From Halomonas halophila (GTDB lineage: Bacteria; Pseudomonadota; Gammaproteobacteria; Pseudomonadales; Halomonadaceae), in the NCBI RefSeq assembly GCF_030406665.1, contig NZ_CP129121.1:2418001-2482000 (forward strand): a stretch of 64,000 bases of DNA, written 5' to 3'. Shown here piece after piece: positions 35,304 through 43,036 of the stretch; the first letter of the stretch is position 1, and every line of letters begins with the position of its first letter. The notes under the pieces are model-generated. The model had not been told where the DNA came from, ran no database searches, and worked only from the letters and a program-made list of their open reading frames with translations. The position numbers were made by a program, and so were the translations under genes.

Positions 35304-35916
35304 CAGGGCTCCTCACGCAGTTGGCGGATGATCTTGGCGGGCTCGCCGCCCCAGGCCACCGCCGCGGCTTCGATCAGGTCGGATCGGTGAATGTCGCGCT
35401 GCCTTTGGCACAGCGCGTAGAAGCGCCGGATCTGGCGCAGGGTCAGCTGTCGGCCGATGTCGTCGGGGCTTCGGCCGTATCCGGCGGTGATGAGGACGGC
35501 GAAGACTTCCGCGAGGGGCACAGGTTGGCCACTCCCCGAATCGAGTCGGCCAGCCCTCCCGCGAGAACCAGCCGCCTCATGAAAAAAGCGCCGTTGACCC
35601 TCCAGAACACCATGGACAGCGACTGGCCATCGGCATCCGGCAGGCTGCGCACCCAGGCAACGTCCTTGTCGGTGCTCATGGCGATCAGCGCCAGCCAGGC
35701 ATCGAGGTGGTCGGCCAGCACATGGTCGACGAGCTCCGGGTCGTCTTCGCCCTCGGGGATCTCGCGCAGCGCGGACAGGATCGGCCGCGCCAGGGCGATG
35801 GCCCGCAGCCCCTCGGCGAAGCGGAACTCGTGCACGCGGATCTCCTCTCCGCAAATGCACAGCGTCTCGTCGGGGAAGAGGATCTCGGGATCCTGCTCGG
35901 CCTGCTGTTCGCTCAT
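35303..35916 (-). CDS. Tail assembly chaperone, predicted -1 frameshift fusion (GT-like)
   Basis: A 204-residue fusion is predicted: 112 codons from 35916, a -1 shift at the heptamer T TTT TTC (35581-35587), then 92 codons to 35303. The downstream frame is open throughout and encodes a sensible acidic-basic protein (VFAVLITAGYGRSPDDIG, LTLRQIRRFYALCQRQRD). In siphophages such as lambda the fusion recruits tail tube subunits to the tape measure. The stop overlaps the tape measure start. Confidence 0.72.
35443..35916 (-). CDS. Tail assembly chaperone, unshifted product (G-like)
   Basis: A 157-residue protein. The first 112 residues look like a folded domain (ETLCICGEEIRVHEFRFAEGLRAIALARPIL); the last 30 are Ser/Pro-rich and look out of frame, as if this tail were merely the unshifted read-through after the slippery site. 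It lies between the tail tube and tape measure genes, the universal position of G. Confidence 0.78.
   Translation of the reverse strand: MSEQQAEQDPEILFPDETLCICGEEIRVHEFRFAEGLRAIALARPILSALREIPEGEDDPELVDHVLADHLDAWLALIAMSTDKDVAWVRSLPDADGQSLSMVFWRVNGAFFMRRLVLAGGLADSIRGVANLCPSRKSSPSSSPPDTAEAPTTSADS
35581..35587 (-). other. Slippery heptamer for -1 frameshifting
   Basis: TTTTTTC in the correct X XXY YYZ phase (GCT TTT TTC in the zero frame). Both tRNAs can re-pair after slipping back one base. It is the only such heptamer I found in the overlap of the two chaperone frames. Confidence 0.7.
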
Positions 35917-35934
35917 GCGTCGCTGCCCTCCTGG

Positions 35935-36714
35935 TTAGCCGGCGGCGCGGCCGTCGACGTAGACCTGCTCGAAGCCGTCGCGCTTCTGCACCGAGATCGC
36001 GAAGGCCATCTCCACCGGGTTGTCGCGGCCCTTAAGGGCCAGCTCACCGTCCGGGGTGAGGCGCACCGCGGGGATGAACACGTCGGAGGCATCACCGTCG
36101 GTGTTGTCGGCGAAGAAGCGCAGCTCGCCCTCGCGCGGCGCGTCGTTGTGGCTGGCCACCCGGGAACGGGTCTCCGAGGCCGGGGTATAGTCGACGTGAA
36201 GGGTCTCCTCGCTGATGGTGCCGCCCTCGAGGATCTCCAGCAGGCCGATCTCGGCATGCACCACGTAGTCGCTGCCCTCGACGTAGGTGGTGGTATCGGT
36301 CTCGTCCTGGACGTCCACCGCCGAGACGTTGCGCACCCCGCCAGGATTGGCTGCCGAGGCGCCCAGCTGATAGAAGCGCCCGGGCTGCACGGCGATGGCC
36401 TCGTCGGCCACCGGTGTGCCGTCCTGGGTCACGTCGCTGACGCCGCCGACGATGAACAGCGCCACGTTGTCGGGGCTGATGTCGCGGCCGGTCATGCGGC
36501 CCGAGCGGGTCACGCGGATCGGGATGTCGCGAATGCGCTCGGCGATCGCCCCGTCGCTGTCGTCGACGGTAAGGTTCTCGCTGCTGGCGGTGATGGCGAA
36601 GCCGGTGGTCTGGGCGAAGTAGCGCAGGCCCTCGTAGTCGCCGCTGCCGTCGGTCTTCTTCGGGTTGAAGTAGACCCGGCCGGCGGGGATGACGATGTTG
36701 GCGTCTTTGGCCAT
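35935..36714 (-). CDS. Major tail tube protein
   Basis: A 259-residue protein encoded just before the chaperone pair. Beta-rich sequence with repeated short strands, a middle segment EGSDYVVHAEIGLLEILEGG and a C-terminal VEMAFAISVQKRDGF-EQVYVDG part fits the tail tube fold of siphophages. It would polymerise around the tape measure. Position is the strongest evidence. Confidence 0.75.
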   Translation of the reverse strand: MAKDANIVIPAGRVYFNPKKTDGSGDYEGLRYFAQTTGFAITASSENLTVDDSDGAIAERIRDIPIRVTRSGRMTGRDISPDNVALFIVGGVSDVTQDGTPVADEAIAVQPGRFYQLGASAANPGGVRNVSAVDVQDETDTTTYVEGSDYVVHAEIGLLEILEGGTISEETLHVDYTPASETRSRVASHNDAPREGELRFFADNTDGDASDVFIPAVRLTPDGELALKGRDNPVEMAFAISVQKRDGFEQVYVDGRAAG

Positions 36715-36717
36715 GAC

Positions 36718-36921
36718 TTAGCCCTCCGACTTGGCGGCAGCCTTGCCGCCGGTGGCTGGGGTGCTGGCGATATGGCCGCTCTGGGTCAGCCGCTCGATCT
36801 GGCGCTCGGTCAGCCGGGGCTTCTCGTCGCCATCCGGCTTGAAACGCTTGCCACCCTGGATCAGCGGCTTGGCAAGCCGGACCTCGCGGCGCTTGGCGGG
36901 GGTGGGTGTCTTGGTGCTCAC
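36718..36921 (-). CDS. Small basic phage protein between tail tube and gp37
   Basis: A 67-residue Lys/Arg-rich protein beginning at a GTG (36921). The centre (LTERQIERLTQSGHI) is helical. It lies between the tail terminator and tail tube genes, where Mu-like phages often keep a 60-70 residue protein. Function unknown. Confidence 0.6.
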   Translation of the reverse strand: MSTKTPTPAKRREVRLAKPLIQGGKRFKPDGDEKPRLTERQIERLTQSGHIASTPATGGKAAAKSEG

Positions 36922-36932
36922 GGTCGTTCTCC

Positions 36933-37382
36933 TCAGTCCACGGACTGGTTGGTCAGCAGGTCGATGCCCCACTGCAGCGGGAAATAGCCATAGCCCCCTC
37001 GAGTGAAGGCCGGCCGCGGCGCGCTCTCGCGCACCATCCGGCCGAGACCCTTGGCGGGCCGCCAACCGCCCAGGGCCTGGATCACCTGGGTGAGCAGCGG
37101 CCCGGCGGCCTCACGCACGCCTTCGCCGCTGCGCTGGCCCCGGGCCGAACGCACCGAGACGACGGTCATCCAGCGCTGGCGAATGCGGTGGTAGTCGCCC
37201 TGATCGACGGCATCGCCCCCGGGCACCTGGTCGCCGGCGTAGAGCACGATCACCGCCGGGGTGACCTGCCGGTCCTCGACCACACCGGCCAGATCCGGCG
37301 CCGACTGGATGGCCACCTCGGGCAGCCGGGCCGTCAGGCGGTCGATGATCGCCTGCTCGGCGGCCAGGTAGTCGCTGATCAT
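36933..37382 (-). CDS. Mu gp37-like protein (tail terminator)
   Basis: A 149-residue protein with the Gp37/DUF1834 pattern: N-terminal helix AEQAIIDRLTARLPEVA, beta strand PAVIVLYAGD, and C-terminal YFPLQWGIDLLT. Proteins of this family cap the tail tube and join it to the head. It follows gp36 with a one-base overlap. Confidence 0.8.
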   Translation of the reverse strand: MISDYLAAEQAIIDRLTARLPEVAIQSAPDLAGVVEDRQVTPAVIVLYAGDQVPGGDAVDQGDYHRIRQRWMTVVSVRSARGQRSGEGVREAAGPLLTQVIQALGGWRPAKGLGRMVRESAPRPAFTRGGYGYFPLQWGIDLLTNQSVD

Positions 37383-37792
37383 CAGAAGCCCCCTCCCGGC
37401 ATCACCCGGCCGCCGGCCTGGAACTCGACGCTGCCGGCGGTGGGCTCGTCACCGTCGCCGCCGATCCCCAGCAGCACCTCGCCCCGGGCCACCGCGCGCA
37501 GGAACTTGATGGCGTCCTCGTAGCGCTTGGTGACCTGCTCGGTGGCGGCATCGTCGTAGAGCCGGTAGCGGGCGATGTCGCAGGCGTAGGCCTGGACGAT
37601 CCGCGGCACCGGCGAGAGCGGTACCGCATAGCCGCCCGCCGCCACCCGGCCGTCGATCTCGCCGTCGGCATCGGCGATGGCGCGGTCGATCTCGTCGCTG
37701 TCGATCACCATGCCGGTCTCGTCCGAGGCGAGGTCGAGCAGCTCGTCCTCGCCGAAGCGGCTCACCAGGTCATCGAGGGTGATGTAGGGCAT
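37382..37792 (-). CDS. DUF1320 protein (Mu gp36-like)
   Basis: A 136-residue protein with the DUF1320 hallmark: PYITLDDLVSRFGEDELLDLAS at the N-terminus and DADGEIDGRVAAGGYAVPLSPVPRIV. It is a head-tail connector type protein placed between gp35 and gp37, as in Mu. Confidence 0.88.
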   Translation of the reverse strand: MPYITLDDLVSRFGEDELLDLASDETGMVIDSDEIDRAIADADGEIDGRVAAGGYAVPLSPVPRIVQAYACDIARYRLYDDAATEQVTKRYEDAIKFLRAVARGEVLLGIGGDGDEPTAGSVEFQAGGRVMPGGGF

Positions 37793-37795
37793 CGG

Positions 37796-38221
37796 TTAGG
37801 CCTCCGGCTCGCCGTCTTCCTCGGCCGGGAAGGTGCACTCCTCGACCTCCAGGGCGGGGTCGGCATGCAGCGCCTCGAGCTGCTCGTCGGAGAGCGCCGA
37901 GAGCGCGATGCCGAGCCCCTCCTGGGTGAAGCGGAAGCCGGCCCGTCGGCGCGAGCCGTAGCGCTTGCGGGTGCGCACGAACACGGCGGGGATCTCGCCG
38001 CCCTCCCGGGGCTTCGCGTTCGCTTTGGCCTCCTTCGCCTCGGGGACGGCGCCCTGAGGTTCGCTGGCCTCGCCCCGGCCCGCCTCGGGCGTCTGCAAGC
38101 TGTCATCGGCGTTGGGCTGGGTCGCGTCTGCCGGCTTGGCCTGAGCCTGTTCCTCGGCGGCCCGGGGCTTCTCCTGGGCCGCCTTGGAGGTCTTGCGGGT
38201 GGTGGTCTTCGCGGTCGCCAT
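37796..38221 (-). CDS. Mu gp35-like protein (FluMu gp35/HI1506 type)
   Basis: A 141-residue protein with a low-complexity Ala/Lys/Glu-rich N-terminus (residues 1-75) and a compact C-terminal domain VRTRKRYGSRRRAGFRFTQEGLG, the FluMu-type N-terminal domain. It follows the capsid gene. Role in the virion is not established. Confidence 0.75.
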   Translation of the reverse strand: MATAKTTTRKTSKAAQEKPRAAEEQAQAKPADATQPNADDSLQTPEAGRGEASEPQGAVPEAKEAKANAKPREGGEIPAVFVRTRKRYGSRRRAGFRFTQEGLGIALSALSDEQLEALHADPALEVEECTFPAEEDGEPEA

Positions 38222-38287
38222 GATGGCCTCCTGGTCAGGCCGCCGCCCGGACAGGCGGCGGCGCGGGCTCTCGGTCAGCCGCCCCTA

Positions 38288-39190
38288 TCAGGCGCTGGCC
38301 AGCCAGGGGTTGAGGATCAGCTGCGAGGTGTTCTGCCAAGGGTTGGTGGCGCCGGCGGCATCGTTCTGGTTCATGAGGATGACGCGGGCCTCGCCCTCCA
38401 GGTGGTTGGGCACCATGGTGTGGGTGTGGCGCAGCCCCAACGGGCGGCCGTGGTCGCCCGTGAGCGTGGTCAAGCGCTGGCGGGCGGCCTTGTAGTTGGC
38501 GGCGTTGAACTCCTGGTGGGAACGCACCACCAGCTGCCACAGGCCCGGGCCGGCGTTGACCCGTGCGTCCGTGCCGAACATGAAGTCGTCGGTCATGAAG
38601 ACGCGATCGCTCATCAGGTCGGTCAGGGCGCGGAAGTCGTAGTCGCGACGGCGCTGGAAGACCATCGGCTTGATGGCCCGCGAGAGGTCCATCACGTACC
38701 AGGCCGGGCCGCTGCCGCCCATGTCGTTGGAGACCGAGGTCTCGGCGCCGCTGGCATCGAGCACCGGGTGGTCGGTGTCGAACAGGTTCTGGCCGTCGTA
38801 GCACAGCGGGTTGGCCTCCAGCACCTCCACGGCGAGCTCGTTGGGGTGCTCGCGGGAGCTGCGGCCGAACTCCTGGAAGGTCGGGCCGTAGACGCCATAG
38901 GTGTCGTCCTCGATGGCATCGCGGGGCACGCCGGCGGTCAACTCGAACTTGCGGTTGCGGATCGAGAAGTCGCTGCTCTCAAGGCCATGGATCACCCGGT
39001 CGCCCAGCCACTCGCGCATGCGCGGCAGGGACTTCAGCCAGGGGTAGACCTCCACGGCGGTGGTGCTAGGCACCGTGGTGCAGAACAGCTCATAGAGCGC
39101 TCCCTGCTCGCCCAGCGAGTTGAAGCCCTGCTGGAAGTTGGTCTTGTAGGCCTTGTACAGGGCCTGGAGATTGGCGGACGTGAGGTTCAT
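38288..39190 (-). CDS. Major capsid protein (Mu gpT-like)
   Basis: A 300-residue protein of the Mu major head subunit family. N-terminal LQALYKAYKTNFQQGF, the WLGDRVIHGLESSDFSIRNRKFELT segment and the MYFGTDA-like MFGTDARVNAGPGLW core are visible. It forms the icosahedral shell after processing by the phage protease. Confidence 0.92.
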   Translation of the reverse strand: MNLTSANLQALYKAYKTNFQQGFNSLGEQGALYELFCTTVPSTTAVEVYPWLKSLPRMREWLGDRVIHGLESSDFSIRNRKFELTAGVPRDAIEDDTYGVYGPTFQEFGRSSREHPNELAVEVLEANPLCYDGQNLFDTDHPVLDASGAETSVSNDMGGSGPAWYVMDLSRAIKPMVFQRRRDYDFRALTDLMSDRVFMTDDFMFGTDARVNAGPGLWQLVVRSHQEFNAANYKAARQRLTTLTGDHGRPLGLRHTHTMVPNHLEGEARVILMNQNDAAGATNPWQNTSQLILNPWLASA

Positions 39191-39202
39191 GTCAGGCTCC
39201 TA

Positions 39203-39619
39203 TCAGGCGGTGGGATCGATCAGGACCCAGACCCCGTTGTCGTCGACGTCGTCGATGACGCCGGCGGCCGAGCGAGTGCCGGTGCCATCGGTGGCGGCCA
39301 CGGTCTGGTTGTCGACCAGGTAGCAGGGCGTGCCGATCATGGTGCGATCGATCGGGTCTCCGCCGTCGTTGGCGAAGTGGAAGCAGCCGCGCTCGATCTG
39401 GGCGAGCTCGTCACCGTCGGCGCCGCTGGTGTTGTCGACCTGCTCGTAGAACACGCCCAGGGCGGTGAGGCCGGTGGCGGTGCTGGCCGGCGCGGCATAG
39501 CCCGCGGCGTTCATCACCGCGATGGCGCCGGCGTAGCACAGGGACCCAGCGGCGACGGGATGGCTGCGCCGAGTGCCGGCGCGGGTCGGGGTGTTGCGGT
39601 TCTTGGTAGCGGCGACCAT
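39203..39619 (-). CDS. Small head protein (capsid decoration/stabilisation)
   Basis: A 138-residue protein between protease/scaffold and capsid genes. The small beta-rich sequence (VAAGSLCYAGAIAVMNAAGYA, GVIDDVDDNGVWVLID) resembles the DUF2190-type trimeric head-stabilising proteins. Its exact role is inferred. Confidence 0.65.
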   Translation of the reverse strand: MVAATKNRNTPTRAGTRRSHPVAAGSLCYAGAIAVMNAAGYAAPASTATGLTALGVFYEQVDNTSGADGDELAQIERGCFHFANDGGDPIDRTMIGTPCYLVDNQTVAATDGTGTRSAAGVIDDVDDNGVWVLIDPTA

Positions 39620-39637
39620 GGTGGCGCTCCTCCTGGT

Positions 39638-40225
39638 TTACTCGGCGTCGTCGACCGGGTTGGCCTTGCGGTAGTCCTCGGGCGAGATGTCCGTGGCCTT
39701 GCACACCGCCAGCTCCTCGTCAGAGAGGCCGTGCGGGCCCTTGCCGCCCTCGCCGTCGCCCTGAGGCGCCTTGCCAGCGGTCTGGGTGCTGCCCTTGAGC
39801 GCGGCGATGCTCGGCGCGTCCTCCAGGTGGGCCTTGAGCGCGGCCAACCCCTGGGCCTTCAGCCAGTCGGCGGTGGCCTTGCCGGCGATGCGGCCGTCCT
39901 TCATGCCCTCGTCGATCAGGCGCTCCATCTCCTGGTCCTCGCCCACCCTGGCGGCGGAGAGCGCGGCCACGGCCTCGTCATAGACGGCCTTGGGCACGAA
40001 CTTGGCGGGGTCCGGCTCGGCCCCGGCGGCCGGCTTGGCGTCGGCCTTGGCCTTGAGCGCGGCGACCGCCTCGGCGGGTGTGTCGTCGTCCTTCAGGCTC
40101 AGCGCCTTGCGTACGCCGTCGGCCTCGCCGGCCTTGGCCTTCAGCGCCGCGATGGCGCCATCGATCTGCTCGTCGGTGGCGTCGGCCTTGAGGCCCAGCG
40201 CCTTGATCAGCTGTTCGCGGTTCAC
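39638..40225 (-). CDS. Putative internal in-frame scaffold (Mu gpZ-like)
   Basis: An internal GTG at 40225 (VNREQLIKALGL) has GAGGATTCC upstream and would give 195 residues covering exactly the coiled-coil scaffold half of the protease gene. In Mu the scaffold protein Z starts inside gene I. The start is inferred from that precedent and the domain border. Confidence 0.45.
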   Translation of the reverse strand: MNREQLIKALGLKADATDEQIDGAIAALKAKAGEADGVRKALSLKDDDTPAEAVAALKAKADAKPAAGAEPDPAKFVPKAVYDEAVAALSAARVGEDQEMERLIDEGMKDGRIAGKATADWLKAQGLAALKAHLEDAPSIAALKGSTQTAGKAPQGDGEGGKGPHGLSDEELAVCKATDISPEDYRKANPVDDAE

Positions 40226-40789
40226 GGTGGAATCCTCGTCTTGCGGTGCGGCGGTGCTGGGCGCCCGGCGCGCGGCCGCCAGCTCGGCGATGCCATCGTC
40301 GATGGCGGGGGTGTTGGTCAGGGCGAGATGCAGCAGGTCGTTCACGGCCCCGGTGTTGGGGTCGTAGGGGAAAACGGGGCTGAGGTAGCGGTACTCGCCG
40401 GCGGCGATCATCTGCTCGGCACGCTCGGTCCACTGGATACGCCCGTAGAGGCCGTCGTCACGCCACTCGAGCGAGCGCGGATCGACCCAGCCGGACGCCG
40501 GCGCCGGCTGGCCGTTCTGGTCGGCCAGCAGGATCTGGTGCTCGTAGTCGATGGCGATATCGGTGGTGCGGGCGGCGGCGCGCTGGATCACGTGGGCCGC
40601 CCCGGCGGCGTCCAGGTGCCAGGGGCCCTGGCCCTCCAGGGAGCCGCGCGGGGCATCGAAGGTGCCGCCGGGGATCAGCCGGGTCTTGTCGTCGCCGGTG
40701 GTGACGGCCAGGGCACACACCGCCACCGGATGCTCCGGACGGGATGCCGACAGGACGGCCAGGGGTGAGGTGGTGCGAGAAATGATCAT
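39638..40789 (-). CDS. Head maturation protease with scaffold (Mu gpI-like)
   Basis: A 383-residue protein. The N-terminal protease part contains DIAIDYEHQILLADQNGQPAPASGWVD with a His in YEH, and EYRYLSPVFPYDPNTGAV; the C-terminal Ala/Lys/Glu-rich coiled-coil half is scaffold-like. Gene I of Mu makes a protease, with the scaffold Z from an in-frame internal start. A palindrome (8-bp arms, 40788-40809) spans the start codon region. Confidence 0.88.
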   Translation of the reverse strand: MIISRTTSPLAVLSASRPEHPVAVCALAVTTGDDKTRLIPGGTFDAPRGSLEGQGPWHLDAAGAAHVIQRAAARTTDIAIDYEHQILLADQNGQPAPASGWVDPRSLEWRDDGLYGRIQWTERAEQMIAAGEYRYLSPVFPYDPNTGAVNDLLHLALTNTPAIDDGIAELAAARRAPSTAAPQDEDSTVNREQLIKALGLKADATDEQIDGAIAALKAKAGEADGVRKALSLKDDDTPAEAVAALKAKADAKPAAGAEPDPAKFVPKAVYDEAVAALSAARVGEDQEMERLIDEGMKDGRIAGKATADWLKAQGLAALKAHLEDAPSIAALKGSTQTAGKAPQGDGEGGKGPHGLSDEELAVCKATDISPEDYRKANPVDDAE

Positions 40790-40872
40790 GCCCGCAGCTT
40801 GGCGGGCATGAGGGTGAGGCTGGATTTAAAGCGTCTTGGTAGTTTCAAAGGCGGGACGCTGGGGAAAACTGA

Positions 40873-41400
40873 CTAGTTGCTGCTCGTTCCTGGCCCCTCA
40901 CCAGTCTCTTTTTCACGCCGTCGGCGAATCTGGTGCTCCATGGCACTGACGTGCTTTCGACTTAGGACCTCGGGTAGCTGGAAGGAGTGCACAATCCCGA
41001 GAGTGGTGAAAAAGAGCAGCGCATGCTCGGTCACCTGTTGTGCAAGCGATGGCCATGACGAGTCCAAGGTCGTCAGGAATGCCAATACCAGCACCATCAG
41101 GTAGATATAAAACGTCAACTTGTGACGGAGTAGCTCATTACGAATTAGTCTGAGGTAGTAAGTATCCTGGCGCCAGTTCCGCCCTCTCAGGACACGGTCA
41201 TTTGCCACAATGGCCATCACTGCGGCCAGGAAGCCGGCTAAGATGGAAAATACCGTGACCAGCACAATTACGGCATTTTCACTATTGTGGTACCAAGGTT
41301 GCAGAAACCAAGAAGCCACTCCGGCCAGCGCAACGCTGGCCAGAGCTATAATTATCTTCTGCTGGCTTATCCTTGGCCGATCAACGCTCATCGTTGCCAT
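40873..41400 (-). CDS. Four-helix membrane protein of the accessory cassette
   Basis: A 175-residue protein with four hydrophobic segments (about 17-35, 44-66, 95-113, 126-142) and a basic, Arg-rich C-terminal tail (HQIRRRREKETGEG). It overlaps the upstream 329-residue gene; an alternative ATG at 41391 would give an ATGA overlap. No family is recognised. GC content is lower than in the flanking head genes. With its partner it forms a two-gene accessory unit between gpG and the protease; a defence or exclusion role is an inference. Confidence 0.72.
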   Translation of the reverse strand: MATMSVDRPRISQQKIIIALASVALAGVASWFLQPWYHNSENAVIVLVTVFSILAGFLAAVMAIVANDRVLRGRNWRQDTYYLRLIRNELLRHKLTFYIYLMVLVLAFLTTLDSSWPSLAQQVTEHALLFFTTLGIVHSFQLPEVLSRKHVSAMEHQIRRRREKETGEGPGTSSN

Positions 41401-42377
41401 GCGCCTCGTTGTCTAAGCTCCTCGCGGAAGGTATCCAGCTCCTGCCAGACGTCCAGCGGATCCAGGTCGTTCTGGCGCTCCTTGCGACGGAGTCTGATGA
41501 GCTTAGTTAGGATGACGTCTCCTGATTTGATGAGGTTACCTGAGCGAGTTCTGATGTGAACCTCAGAATCATCAGGTACTTCATCAATCATATCCTCTCC
41601 GGCAGCATCCACCGTTGAGAGCACAACTGGTGTTGCGGTTTTACCACCGGCTGGAGAGATGGTTGTAACGACGTTGATATCCCCCCAGTGACGAGCCAGA
41701 ATCTCCCTCTGTTCTTCGTCCGGGGCATCTTCGGAGAAGAGCTCCTGCAGGGTGTGCTTGAGCTGCCGCACGGCACCACTCACACGACCACCTGCGTCTG
41801 GCTCCAGTTCTTGGGTAGCAGCGTACATCGTTCCCTTGATGGTCAGTTCGCCGACCCCTTCCTGCTCCAAGGTCCGACGCTTGTCCTGATTGGATGCGGG
41901 CTCGAAGTCAAAGGCCTGCGCCGCCGGCGCAAGATTGGCCAAGTCGAAGAGAGCCCGGAAGTACCGGCTTACCGTTCCGTAGCCTCTCATCCCGCCATCG
42001 GTGCAGATCAGGAGTTCATCTTGGTCAATGAGGACAAAGGCATCGGCCAGCTTGAACGCGCGCCGAGCAGGTGGTGCTGTTGGGGCGTCCTCATCTTGAT
42101 CCGCCTCCACGTCGGCCCCGAATGTGCCCATGGCTTCTCCAGGGGCTCCGGCGCCGAGCGCGAGCTTCAGTGGCCGCCCGGGTTCATTCCACTCATGGTG
42201 GCGTTGGCGCACTCCAACCAGGCCCAGTGTCGACATCTGAACTTTCGTTTCGCTAACAGTAGACCTCAGCTGTAGCGCTTGACGGACCAGTTCTTGAAAG
42301 CTCACTCCCGGGCGAGTGTTTGGGTTGTAGAGGGCGCGGACGTAGTGGATCTTCTTATAGGCCGGACGGCGAGCCAT
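41388..42377 (-). CDS. Unrecognised soluble protein of the accessory cassette
   Basis: A 329-residue protein with no membrane segment. Notable segments: KIHYVRALYNPNTRPG at the N-terminus, FVLIDQDELLICTDGGMRGYGTVSRYFRALF in the middle (near residue 115), QEGVGELTIKGTMYA, and a charged C-terminus (KLIRLRRKERQNDLD). I do not recognise the family. The start is the ATG at 42377; 178 bp upstream hold no gene and could hold its promoter. The layout, soluble protein followed by a coupled four-helix membrane protein in the anti-CRISPR slot of this phage group, suggests a defence or counter-defence pair. Confidence 0.72.
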   Translation of the reverse strand: MARRPAYKKIHYVRALYNPNTRPGVSFQELVRQALQLRSTVSETKVQMSTLGLVGVRQRHHEWNEPGRPLKLALGAGAPGEAMGTFGADVEADQDEDAPTAPPARRAFKLADAFVLIDQDELLICTDGGMRGYGTVSRYFRALFDLANLAPAAQAFDFEPASNQDKRRTLEQEGVGELTIKGTMYAATQELEPDAGGRVSGAVRQLKHTLQELFSEDAPDEEQREILARHWGDINVVTTISPAGGKTATPVVLSTVDAAGEDMIDEVPDDSEVHIRTRSGNLIKSGDVILTKLIRLRRKERQNDLDPLDVWQELDTFREELRQRGAWQR

Positions 42378-42555
42378 GATATCTTCCCTGTCGTAGTACT
42401 GAGCCCCCCTTTGTAGCCGACCCCCCCGCCCAGCGTCCAGCAATGGCCCAAAATCAAAATCTAACGCGCCTCTAACCCGCCTCCCCGCTGTTACATGGCC
42501 GCTGGCCCCCAGCTTCACCCATATCATCCCTCACAGCCCCCACAGTCGCTTCGCC

Positions 42556-43035
42556 TCATCGCCCCATCAGATACCGCTCAAGGATCTCCAGCACCGGCTG
42601 CTCGTCCTCGTCGGCCAGGCCCAGCCAGGGGCGCGCCGGGATATCGCCCCAGGGGATCGGCGTGCCGTTGCTGGCCTGGCCGAACGCCCCCCGCTCGGCG
42701 CCGAACTGGTGGACCGCGCCGTACTTGCGGTCGGTACCGAACAGCAGCGCCTCTAGGGAGACGTCGTAGCGCAGCAGGTCGCGCAGGTAACCGTCGCGCA
42801 CCAGGATCTTGTCGCGGTTCTTCTTCTTGCGGGCCTGGGTGGCCTCGGAGAGCGGCGCCCAGGGCGTGCCGTCCGGGGCCTTCTGGGCGTCCCAGCGATC
42901 GCGGTGAGCCATGTCGAGATACTCGCCGATCTCGCGGAAGGCCGGGCGCGGGTCCTCGACCCGGTCGAGCAGCTCGCCCAGGGCCACCAGGACCGGGCGG
43001 GCCGCGATGTCGAACTGGATGCGGGCACCGGCCAT
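42556..43035 (-). CDS. Phage virion morphogenesis protein (Mu gpG-like)
   Basis: A 159-residue protein of the Mu gpG family: N-terminal IGEYLDMAHRDRWDAQKAPDGTPWAPLSEATQARKKK and C-terminal IPARPWLGLADED. gpG takes part in head completion or head-tail joining. It follows gpF by one base. Confidence 0.9.
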   Translation of the reverse strand: MAGARIQFDIAARPVLVALGELLDRVEDPRPAFREIGEYLDMAHRDRWDAQKAPDGTPWAPLSEATQARKKKNRDKILVRDGYLRDLLRYDVSLEALLFGTDRKYGAVHQFGAERGAFGQASNGTPIPWGDIPARPWLGLADEDEQPVLEILERYLMGR

Positions 43036-43036
43036 G

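Noticed and set aside
37865..40768. A 967-codon open frame on the plus strand across the head genes
   Set aside because: It is antisense to well-supported capsid, gp35, gp36 and protease genes and arises from high-GC codon bias.
40873..42377. Identity with the Kiwa defence system (KwaA membrane protein plus KwaB)
   Set aside because: The sizes and the four-helix partner are suggestive, but the gene order is reversed and I see no motif that proves KwaB homology.
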